From positions 1 through 11,986 of the forward strand of contig NZXJ01000038.1 of NCBI GenBank assembly GCA_002701945.1: 11,986 nucleotides of DNA. Reading direction: 5' to 3'. The stretch is from Fidelibacterota bacterium. Lineage in GTDB: Bacteria > Fidelibacterota > Marinisomatia > Marinisomatales > TCS55. The notes beneath the pieces were generated by a model. The model searched no databases and was not told the DNA's origin. It worked only from the letters and a program-made list of their open reading frames with translations. Both the position numbers and the translations under genes were made by a program. Below are positions 1 through 6,492 of this stretch, in pieces (the first letter of the stretch is position 1; the number at the start of each line of letters is the position of its first letter).

Positions 1-61
1 TGGGAGAATGGAAGGATAGCAAGCGTTTTACAGGTAATGGAATAATAAAGTTTGATAATGG
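1..61 (+). repeat. Exact 61-bp direct repeat, copy 1 (MORN unit 1)
   Basis: Bases 1-61 are identical to 844-904, and the match breaks at 62 (A against C at 905). The offset is 843 bp, or 281 codons, which equals exactly twelve MORN units. The match may extend further upstream outside the window. Most units in the array differ at many synonymous sites, so perfect DNA identity suggests recent copying or gene conversion. Confidence 0.9.
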
Positions 62-2606
62 AGCAATATGGGAAGGTGAATTCAAAAACGGAGAACCATA
101 TACTGGTAAAGGAATATTTATTTGGTCAGATAGTTCGAAATTTGAAGGAGAAATAGTAAAAGGATTATATCAAGGTCAAGGTACATATACGTATCCTGAT
201 GGTAAAAAGTGGATTGGAGATTGGAAAGATGACAAACGTTTTACAGGAAAAGGTATTATCTATTTTGATGGTGGAGAAATATGGGATGGTGAATGGAGCG
301 AAGGTTTAAAAATTAATGGAAAAGGTACAATTATTTATGAAGATGGTTCCAGGTACTTAGGTGAGTTTAGAGATAGCACATATAATGGCAGAGGTACCTT
401 TACTTATGCAGATGGAAAAGAATGGACAGGTGAATGGAAAGATGGAAAAAATATTAATGGTGAAGGAATAATAAAATATGATAATGGAGAGATGTGGGAG
501 GGTGAATATAAAGATGGCAAAAGAAATGGGGAAGGAACGTATACATATCCAGATGAAAAACAATATGTAGGTCAATATATTAATGATGAACGTAATGGAG
601 AAGGAACATTAACTCATCCTGATGGAAAAAAGTATATCGGGGAATGGAAAGATGGAACTTATCATGGTCAGGGAACTTACATATACTCTGACGGAAGAGA
701 ATATAAAGGTGAATTCAGTGAAGGGTTTTTTAATGGAACTGGGTTATTCCTATATCCAGACAGCTCAAAATATTTAGGAAGCTTTACTAAGGGCAATAGA
801 AATGGTCAAGGTACATACACTTATCCAGATAGCAGTGAATGGGTGGGAGAATGGAAGGATAGCAAGCGTTTTACAGGTAATGGAATAATAAAGTTTGATA
901 ATGGCGGAATATGGGAAGGCGAATGGAGCGAAGGTGTTAAAATAAATGGAAAAGGTACTATTACTTATCCTGACAATTCTAAGTATGTAGGTGCATTTAA
1001 AGAGAGCAAATATAATGGAGAAGGAACGTATACCTATGCGAATGGAGACAAGTGGAGTGGCACATGGAAAGATGGAGATAAGTTAACTGGTAAAGGTGTT
1101 ATTAACTATAGTGATGGTTCCAAATATACAGGTCCATTAGAGGATGGGAAGAGAATAGGTTCTGGATCATTGAATTTTACTGATGGTAAACGATACGTAG
1201 GTGAATTTTTAAATAATGAATATAATGGTGAAGGAGAATTAACCTATCCTGACAATTCTAAGTATGTAGGTTTTTTTAATGCAGGTTTATATGATGGAGA
1301 AGGAATATTTTCATATATTGATGGAAAAGAGTGGAAAGGAGAATGGATAAAAGGACAAAAATTTAATGGTCAAGGTACTATTAAATATAATGATGGGAAG
1401 GAATGGACAGGAGGATATAAAAGAGGAAAGATGGATGGTAATGGTATTTTAAAATATCCAGATGGTTCTAAATACATAGGGGAGCATAAAGAAGGAGAAC
1501 GAAATGGATATGGTATATTTACTTATTTCGATGGAAAACAATGGGAAGGAGAATGGAAGGATGGAAAAAAATATAACGGTGAAGGTACTTTAAAATATGA
1601 AAATGATGAAAAATGGGAAGGAAAATGGGAAGACGGATTAAAACTAACAGGTAGAGGAACCATCAATTATGAAGATGGTTCCAAATATGTGGGTGAATAT
1701 TTAGAAGGATCATATAATGGAGTTGGTACGCATACATATCCAGATGGAATGAATTGGGAAGGGGAATGGAAAGATGATAAAAGAGTAAATGGAAAAGGAT
1801 TTATTAAATATATAAATGGATCGATTTACGAAGGATTATTATTAAATAGTGAATATGAAGGAAAAGGAATATTTACCTATTCAGATGGAAATAAATGGAT
1901 AGGAGAATGGAAAGAAGGGAAAATGGTTGCTGGTCATGGTACTGTAAAAAATTCAGATGGATCAACTTATGTTGGTGAATATTCTTATAGAGAATATAAT
2001 GGACTTGGTACGTATACATATCCAGATGGTAAACAATATGTAGGTGAGTTTAAGGATGGAGAAAGACATGGCAGAGGAACGTATACATATACTGATGGTA
2101 AACAATATGTAGGTGATTTTAAGCATGGAGAAAGAAATGGACGGGGAACATTTATTTATACTGATGGAAAACAGTATATAGGTGACTTTAAAGATGGAGA
2201 GCGAAATGGATATGGCAAATATTTATATCCTAATGGGCAGCAATACAAAGGTGAATTTAAAGATGGAGAAAAGCATGGTATAGGAACATTAATTTATCCT
2301 GAAGGAGACAAATGGACAGGTGAATGGAAGGAAGGAAAAAAGTTAACTGGTAAAGGAACTATCAATTTTTCAGATGGTTCAAAATATATTGGTGGATTAA
2401 GAAACGGTATTTACAATGAACAAGGAATCTATACGCATTCAAATGGATTTAAATATATTGGTGAATTTAGAAATGGTACATTTGTAGGCCAGATACTTTC
2501 TGAAGGAAATCCAGCATTTTGGGGTAGTTTTGATGGAGAGTGGACTTATTATGATGAAGATGGATTAATTAAGATTACTGACCTAGATAATAATTGGTTA
2601 CAGTAA
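1..2606 (+). CDS. Giant MORN-repeat protein, 5'-truncated by the window
   Basis: The frame is open from the first bases (first full codon at 3) to the TAA at 2604-2606, giving 867 visible residues with no in-frame ATG before 492. The ATG at 492 falls inside a repeat, so the true start lies upstream of the window. Almost the whole protein is MORN units of the type G-E-(W/F/Y)-x-x-G, then N/T-G-x-G-T, then Y-x-D-G-x-x-(Y/W). I count about 35 units of 23 or 24 residues, a degenerate last unit ending near 2522, and a short divergent acidic tail (FDGEWTYYDEDG, then DLDNNWLQ). MORN units form beta-hairpin arrays. They are linked to protein or membrane-lipid contact in eukaryotes, but their role in bacteria is mostly unknown. 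No enzyme domain is visible in this part; one could lie upstream. The family call is firm; function and localisation are not known. Confidence 0.93.
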   Translation, partial: GEWKDSKRFTGNGIIKFDNGAIWEGEFKNGEPYTGKGIFIWSDSSKFEGEIVKGLYQGQGTYTYPDGKKWIGDWKDDKRFTGKGIIYFDGGEIWDGEWSEGLKINGKGTIIYEDGSRYLGEFRDSTYNGRGTFTYADGKEWTGEWKDGKNINGEGIIKYDNGEMWEGEYKDGKRNGEGTYTYPDEKQYVGQYINDERNGEGTLTHPDGKKYIGEWKDGTYHGQGTYIYSDGREYKGEFSEGFFNGTGLFLYPDSSKYLGSFTKGNRNGQGTYTYPDSSEWVGEWKDSKRFTGNGIIKFDNGGIWEGEWSEGVKINGKGTITYPDNSKYVGAFKESKYNGEGTYTYANGDKWSGTWKDGDKLTGKGVINYSDGSKYTGPLEDGKRIGSGSLNFTDGKRYVGEFLNNEYNGEGELTYPDNSKYVGFFNAGLYDGEGIFSYIDGKEWKGEWIKGQKFNGQGTIKYNDGKEWTGGYKRGKMDGNGILKYPDGSKYIGEHKEGERNGYGIFTYFDGKQWEGEWKDGKKYNGEGTLKYENDEKWEGKWEDGLKLTGRGTINYEDGSKYVGEYLEGSYNGVGTHTYPDGMNWEGEWKDDKRVNGKGFIKYINGSIYEGLLLNSEYEGKGIFTYSDGNKWIGEWKEGKMVAGHGTVKNSDGSTYVGEYSYREYNGLGTYTYPDGKQYVGEFKDGERHGRGTYTYTDGKQYVGDFKHGERNGRGTFIYTDGKQYIGDFKDGERNGYGKYLYPNGQQYKGEFKDGEKHGIGTLIYPEGDKWTGEWKEGKKLTGKGTINFSDGSKYIGGLRNGIYNEQGIYTHSNGFKYIGEFRNGTFVGQILSEGNPAFWGSFDGEWTYYDEDGLIKITDLDNNWLQ
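844..904 (+). repeat. Exact 61-bp direct repeat, copy 2 (MORN unit 13)
   Basis: This is the second copy of the 61-bp sequence at 1-61, in the same reading frame and the same register of the MORN unit. It is flanked on the 5' side by a GTG valine codon that is probably also present in front of copy 1. Confidence 0.9.
2010..2216 (+). repeat. Tandem 69-bp block, three copies inside the MORN array
   Basis: Three consecutive 69-bp (23-codon) copies start at 2010, 2079 and 2148. The first two differ at 8 of 69 positions by my count; the third is more diverged but clearly related. All three encode the D-G-K-Q-Y, G-(E/D)-F-K-(D/H)-G-E-R register. This is the most regular part of the array and looks like the most recent local tandem expansion. 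Confidence 0.8.
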
Positions 2607-2656
2607 AAACTATAATTTTTTATAATTTGTGATACAGATCATTTGAATTATTAATT

Positions 2657-2696
2657 AAATCAGACAATTTTACTTTAGTATGATTGTATCTGATTT
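2657..2696. repeat. Imperfect inverted repeat around the 2680 ATG
   Basis: AAATCAGACAAT (2657-2668) pairs with ATTG (2683-2686) and TCTGATTT (2689-2696), with a two-base bulge (TA, 2687-2688) and a 14-nt loop. This gives a 12-bp interrupted stem, AT-rich, followed by one more T. It could be a weak terminator 50 nt after the MORN stop, a protein-binding site, or an RNA structure over the start of the 2680 frame, whose ATG (2680-2682) lies in the loop. Confidence 0.45.
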
Positions 2697-3018
2697 TAGC
2701 AAAAAGTTTAATCCAAAAATCCGCGATCTTTATAATGATTTAGGTATACTATTTAGATATGATAAAAAGATCAGCGATCAATATTCCATTGATAATGATT
2801 GTATTTCTATTGTTCAAAATAGATTCCAGTTGATAAATATAAATAGAGTAATAAACTATAGAAATAACCTGTCAGATAATGATTTTTTCTTTTTTAGAAA
2901 TACTAGGTTGCCAATATCTAAATTAAGTAGGCTTTATTTGACTCATAATGTGTATAGTAATCTTGATTTACATAATATGTGTTATGTTTTTTATTCAGAT
3001 CATAATTACCCAAATTAA
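2680..3018 (+). CDS. Hypothetical protein, 112 aa, doubtful
   Basis: I do not recognise this frame. It encodes a polar, Asn/Asp/Tyr/Ile-rich protein without a signal peptide, membrane segment or known motif, and ends with TAA at 3016-3018. In its favour, 112 codons without a stop are unusual in DNA this AT-rich, and GC falls in the order first, second, third codon position, as in real genes. Against it, overall GC (about 24%) is lower than in neighbouring genes, the position contrast is weak, there is no Shine-Dalgarno site, and the start codon sits in the loop of an inverted repeat. It could be a small lineage-specific gene, a decayed gene, or chance. Confidence 0.3.
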   Translation: MIVSDFSKKFNPKIRDLYNDLGILFRYDKKISDQYSIDNDCISIVQNRFQLININRVINYRNNLSDNDFFFFRNTRLPISKLSRLYLTHNVYSNLDLHNMCYVFYSDHNYPN

Positions 3019-3158
3019 TATTTATCCTTTTTTACAATATCCTATTTTTTCCTTATTGAAACATTTTCTTTAATAAGATGTATAAAAATACGTATGCAAT
3101 TGTGATGTACTCCATTTTAATGGTCTTACATTGTATCATTAATGTATTTTCTAGAAGC

Positions 3159-5015
3159 ATGAAAGCAAGTTATATAAGAATAATTTTATTGTTTTTCACT
3201 CTTTCGTTACCTGTTTTTGGTCAAAATTGGTTTCAATCCCGTTTGATCGAAAAGCAAATAGATATGGCTATTGACCATTTTAACGAAGATCGTTTTGCCA
3301 TTGCAGAAACAATTTTAAATAAACTTATGGAAAAACCACTTGGCGCTTATGAACCAAAGTCTAGAATGATGTTAATGAAAACAGCTTATGCACTCAATAA
3401 AAAAGAAAATATTAAAATTATAGGACGTGAGTTTTTAGAATTATTTCCTGATAATGAATATGTTAAAGATATTTATCTAAAGTTTGGTGATACATTTATT
3501 GATGAGCAGAATTTTAATTCTGCTTTTCGCATGTATATAAAAGCAAGGACTTTAAGTAATAATCAAGATTTTACCTTTTTAGTTGATCAAAGATTATTAA
3601 ATACAATTCAATTAAATATTTCTTCATCGACAATTTCTGAATTATCTATGATCTCTACGAAAAGTTCTGAAAGAATTATTTGCACTTTGGCAAAATCATT
3701 CAATGATATTTCATCAGGTAATCCAGACGAATGTGCTCTTTCTCTTTATCAATTAAATCCGGAAGATATTCCTGTAAACTATTTTGATATATATGAAAAA
3801 TTACTTAGAGCATCTTATCAGCCTGCAGTAAAGACTATAACTGTTGGTGTTGTTATCCCATTGAGTGGAGATAATATGATTCAAGGAAATTCTTTTTTAA
3901 GAGGAATGCATAAAGCATTATTATCTATTAACAATTCTGATAGTAAAATATCATTTTTAATTAAAGATAATCAAGGTGGTCAAATACAGACTATACGTGC
4001 AGTAAATGAATTAGAAAGAAATCCTGCGATTAAAGCTATTATTGGACCTATTTCTGAATCAAATGCAATCATAGCAGCAAATGCTCTTCAAGGTAAAAAT
4101 ATTCCATTACTTATTCCAAATGCTACCATGGATGGAATAACATCTCTCGGAAAAAATATTTATCAACTTAATTCAAATTTATCAATGCGTGGTAAGCTGG
4201 CTGCAAGGTATATAACAAATGTTTTAGAATTAGATAGTATCGCTGTTTTATCTCCGGCTGATAATTTTGGCCGAGCATTAACGGATGCGTTTGTAAAAGA
4301 AGTGAATCAACTAGGGAAAAAAATAGTTGGAGTAGAACGTTATTCTGGTGTCCCAACAGATCTAAAACGTCAATTTAAAAATTTACGTAAAATTGCTTTT
4401 GAGCTTGAAGAAAAAGAAAATAATTACGATGAATATCTGGGTATGGTTTTTGATAGTTTAGATTATCTTTTTGAATTATCTGATGATGATTTATTTGATA
4501 TTCCTGAGGATGAAGAAAAAGAATTGACGGCATCAGATTCATCTAAAATAAAACTCAATACTATTCAAGCTATTTATGCCCCAGTTCACTCAGAACATTT
4601 AGCTTATATAGGCACACAATTTCCAATGTATTATTTTGATACACAAATTATTGGTAATGATAGTTGGAAAAATTTAGATGTTTTAAATCAAAGTAATATT
4701 GGTCCACACATGGAAGGACTAGTTATTATTTCAAATAACTTTTCTATTGATACAAAAGATCATATTTATAACCAAGCACTGGATTGCACGCAATTGATTC
4801 ATTCCATAATTAATGATCATGATAATGCAAGATTGTCATTAGCAAAAAGACTTTCAAATTTATCTGATTTTAATGGTGAATCTCATAATATTAGATTTTT
4901 TGATTCAAATTTAAATTCCTCATTACAGGTTTTACGTTATAATAATAATCAAATTATTAGATCTGGGTATTTCATGGGGGATTCTCTTTTGTCTTTAGAA
5001 GGCATTGCTCCCTAA
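3159..5015 (+). CDS. Exported LpoA-like / branched-chain-type periplasmic binding protein
   Basis: I chose the ATG at 3159 (618 residues). It gives a clean signal peptide: MKAS, one Arg, a hydrophobic core to about residue 20, and probable cleavage after Val-Phe-Gly. The in-frame ATG at 3078 would add 27 residues in front of it. Residues about 25-200 are helical and TPR-like (for example D-x-x-F-I-D-E-Q-N-F-N-S-A-F). From about 229 a type-I periplasmic-binding fold begins (VGVVIPLSGDN, later IKAIIGPISES and VLSPADNFGR), as in Leu/Ile/Val-binding proteins and the C-terminal half of LpoA, the outer-membrane activator of PBP1A. An insertion of roughly 55 residues rich in Asp and Glu (about 425-475) separates parts of the second lobe. 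There is no lipobox cysteine at the cleavage site, unlike classical LpoA. It ends 14 nt before pgeF. A wall-synthesis or ligand-sensing role is inference. Confidence 0.8.
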   Translation: MKASYIRIILLFFTLSLPVFGQNWFQSRLIEKQIDMAIDHFNEDRFAIAETILNKLMEKPLGAYEPKSRMMLMKTAYALNKKENIKIIGREFLELFPDNEYVKDIYLKFGDTFIDEQNFNSAFRMYIKARTLSNNQDFTFLVDQRLLNTIQLNISSSTISELSMISTKSSERIICTLAKSFNDISSGNPDECALSLYQLNPEDIPVNYFDIYEKLLRASYQPAVKTITVGVVIPLSGDNMIQGNSFLRGMHKALLSINNSDSKISFLIKDNQGGQIQTIRAVNELERNPAIKAIIGPISESNAIIAANALQGKNIPLLIPNATMDGITSLGKNIYQLNSNLSMRGKLAARYITNVLELDSIAVLSPADNFGRALTDAFVKEVNQLGKKIVGVERYSGVPTDLKRQFKNLRKIAFELEEKENNYDEYLGMVFDSLDYLFELSDDDLFDIPEDEEKELTASDSSKIKLNTIQAIYAPVHSEHLAYIGTQFPMYYFDTQIIGNDSWKNLDVLNQSNIGPHMEGLVIISNNFSIDTKDHIYNQALDCTQLIHSIINDHDNARLSLAKRLSNLSDFNGESHNIRFFDSNLNSSLQVLRYNNNQIIRSGYFMGDSLLSLEGIAP

Positions 5016-5029
5016 TTACATTATTTAAT

Positions 5030-5713
5030 ATGTATCATAAATCATATATGGATTTATCAGATATATTTAGATCTGATAAAATTCATGCTGCCTTTTCATT
5101 AAAGACGCTTTTTAATAGTGGTAATGAAAGAAAATTACTTTCTTCACTTATTAATTTAGATCCCAAAAAAATTGTTATTCCTGAACAAATTCATTCATCA
5201 GAGGTAAAAATAGTAGATACTCCAGGAAAAATTTCTTCAACAGATGCAATTATTAGCTCTTCAAAATCATTAGTATTATCAATCCAAGTAGCCGACTGTA
5301 TTCCATTATATTTAGCCGACCCTTATAATAATGTTATAGGTTTAGTGCATGCAGGATGGAGAGGTATAGAAAAGGGAATTGTAGAAAATAGTATTAATAA
5401 AATGATAAGCAAAGGTGCTCATAGTAATAAAATCATTGCATACATTGGTCCATCTATACAAAAATGCTGTTTTGAAATTGGACCAGATGTTTCTAAAAAG
5501 TTTCCTAGAAATTTTCAAATTTTTAGTAACTCAGATAGATCTTTTCTAGATTTACAAGAATTAACTAAAAATATTCTCATAAAAAATTCTGTTTTACATA
5601 AAAATATTATTTCTTCTAATGAATGTACTAAATGTAATAGCGATAAATTCTTTTCATATAGAAATACCGGATCAAAAAGTGGTAGAATGATTGGGGTTAT
5701 TGGTTTAACATAA
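5030..5713 (+). CDS. pgeF: PgeF/YfiH family protein (multicopper polyphenol oxidase/laccase domain)
   Basis: This 227-residue protein matches the YfiH/DUF152 family in length and motif order: PEQIHSSEV, then VADCIPLYLAD, then GLVHAGWRG, IGPSI-x-x-CCFEIG and a C-terminal C-T-K-C-N with F-x-S-Y-R-N and G-R-M. The metal ligands are visible as His55, Cys90 and His107; the Cys-His spacing matches E. coli YfiH and the His-Cys spacing is one residue shorter. Family members have been reported as purine nucleoside phosphorylase/adenosine deaminase-type enzymes and, in E. coli, as a peptidoglycan editing factor that keeps wrong amino acids out of the stem peptide. The protein is cytoplasmic with no signal peptide. 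The start at 5030 has no clear Shine-Dalgarno site; ATG 5048 (Met7) is an alternative. Confidence 0.9.
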   Translation: MYHKSYMDLSDIFRSDKIHAAFSLKTLFNSGNERKLLSSLINLDPKKIVIPEQIHSSEVKIVDTPGKISSTDAIISSSKSLVLSIQVADCIPLYLADPYNNVIGLVHAGWRGIEKGIVENSINKMISKGAHSNKIIAYIGPSIQKCCFEIGPDVSKKFPRNFQIFSNSDRSFLDLQELTKNILIKNSVLHKNIISSNECTKCNSDKFFSYRNTGSKSGRMIGVIGLT

Positions 5714-5735
5714 TATTGTTAACTCAATAAATTAA

Positions 5736-6491
5736 ATGCATTATATCGACACTCTTATTCTAGGTATTCTTCAGGGTTTAACAGAATTCCTTCCTATTAG
5801 CAGTTCTGGACATTTAGTTCTTGGGCAATATTTTTTAAATATCTATATGCCAGGGAATGCTTTTGAAGTAGTGCTACATATTGGAACTTTAATGAGTGTA
5901 ATTACCGTTTTTAGAAAGGAAATTAAGTCAATTATATGTGACCTCAGTAATTCTTCAAATAAATTCTATCTTTATGCGTTGGTTTGTGGAACTATTCCTG
6001 CTGTAATAATAGGAATAGTTTTAAAAGATATGATATCATTAATTTTTGATGATATTAGATTTGTTTCTTTAGCATTGATTATTACTGGAATTATTTTAAT
6101 TAGTTCAAGATTTATCATTATAAGAAATCTAAAATTAACTATGTTAGTAGCGTTTATTATAGGATTGGCGCAGGCAGGTGCAATAATACCAGGTATTTCT
6201 AGATCTGGAATGACCATTTGTATGGGTCTTCTAATGGGCTTATCTGCTCCTGATGCAGCTAAATTCTCTTTCTTATTATCAATACCAGTTATAATTGGTG
6301 CGGGTTTATTAACTGCTATAAATGTTAAAGCTATACCTTTTGGATTTGATATTATGTTAATAGGAGTTTCATCTTCCTTTTTAGTTGGTTGGATATCATT
6401 AAAATGGTTACTTACAATATTAAACTCGGGTAAGCTATATTGGTTTGGTATCTATTGTTTATTAATTGGTTCTTATGTCTTGATGAAGTGA
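5736..6491 (+). CDS. uppP: Undecaprenyl-diphosphate phosphatase (UppP/BacA)
   Basis: UppP removes one phosphate from undecaprenyl diphosphate, recycling the lipid carrier for peptidoglycan and other surface polymers; overproduction gives bacitracin resistance. This 251-residue, multi-spanning protein has both family signatures: Q13-G-L-T-E17 followed by FLPISSSGH with His26, and PGISRSGMT at 152-160 with Arg156. Length is slightly short of the usual 260-275 residues, but both ends are intact. It starts 22 nt after pgeF and ends one base before the symporter ATG, so translation is probably coupled. No Shine-Dalgarno site is evident upstream of ATG 5736. Confidence 0.95.
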   Translation: MHYIDTLILGILQGLTEFLPISSSGHLVLGQYFLNIYMPGNAFEVVLHIGTLMSVITVFRKEIKSIICDLSNSSNKFYLYALVCGTIPAVIIGIVLKDMISLIFDDIRFVSLALIITGIILISSRFIIIRNLKLTMLVAFIIGLAQAGAIIPGISRSGMTICMGLLMGLSAPDAAKFSFLLSIPVIIGAGLLTAINVKAIPFGFDIMLIGVSSSFLVGWISLKWLLTILNSGKLYWFGIYCLLIGSYVLMK

Positions 6492-6492
6492 A

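Larger units (their letters stand above)
2607..3158. other. Low-GC gap between the MORN gene and the LpoA-like gene
   Basis: These 552 bp hold no gene I can identify with confidence. They contain an imperfect inverted repeat (2657-2696), one unassigned open frame (2680-3018) and, from about 3019 to 3075, a T-rich stretch on the + strand. The promoter for the seven-gene run that begins at 3159 probably lies here, but AT richness makes any -35/-10 call unreliable. I see no tRNA fold or GC-rich terminator. Confidence 0.5.

Noticed and set aside
357-575. Antisense hydrophobic frame within the MORN gene
   Set aside because: It is the complement of Gly/Glu/Lys-rich MORN codons, which gives Phe/Ile/Ser-rich antisense translations; the repeat coding on the + strand explains it.
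1-2500. Regular 69-72 bp repeats considered as a CRISPR-like or satellite array
   Set aside because: The repeats have no spacers, stay in one reading frame and encode the MORN consensus, so they are protein repeats.
492-2606. ATG 492 as the start of the MORN gene
   Set aside because: It lies inside a MORN unit, and the same frame stays open and encodes about seven more units back to the window edge; the real start is upstream.
3056-3086. TTGAAA and TATAAA with a 19-nt spacer as a promoter of the seven-gene run
   Set aside because: Spacing is two bases too long, and such hexamers are common in DNA this AT-rich. The location is sensible but the evidence is too thin to list as a feature.
3078-3158. 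ATG 3078 as the start of the LpoA-like gene
   Set aside because: It would put 27 extra residues, including another hydrophobic stretch, ahead of a complete signal peptide that begins at ATG 3159. It cannot be excluded from sequence alone.
5714-5735. TATTG...CAATA mini-hairpin between pgeF and uppP
   Set aside because: The five-pair AT-rich stem lies in a 22-nt gap of a tightly packed unit; it is too weak to call a terminator or operator.
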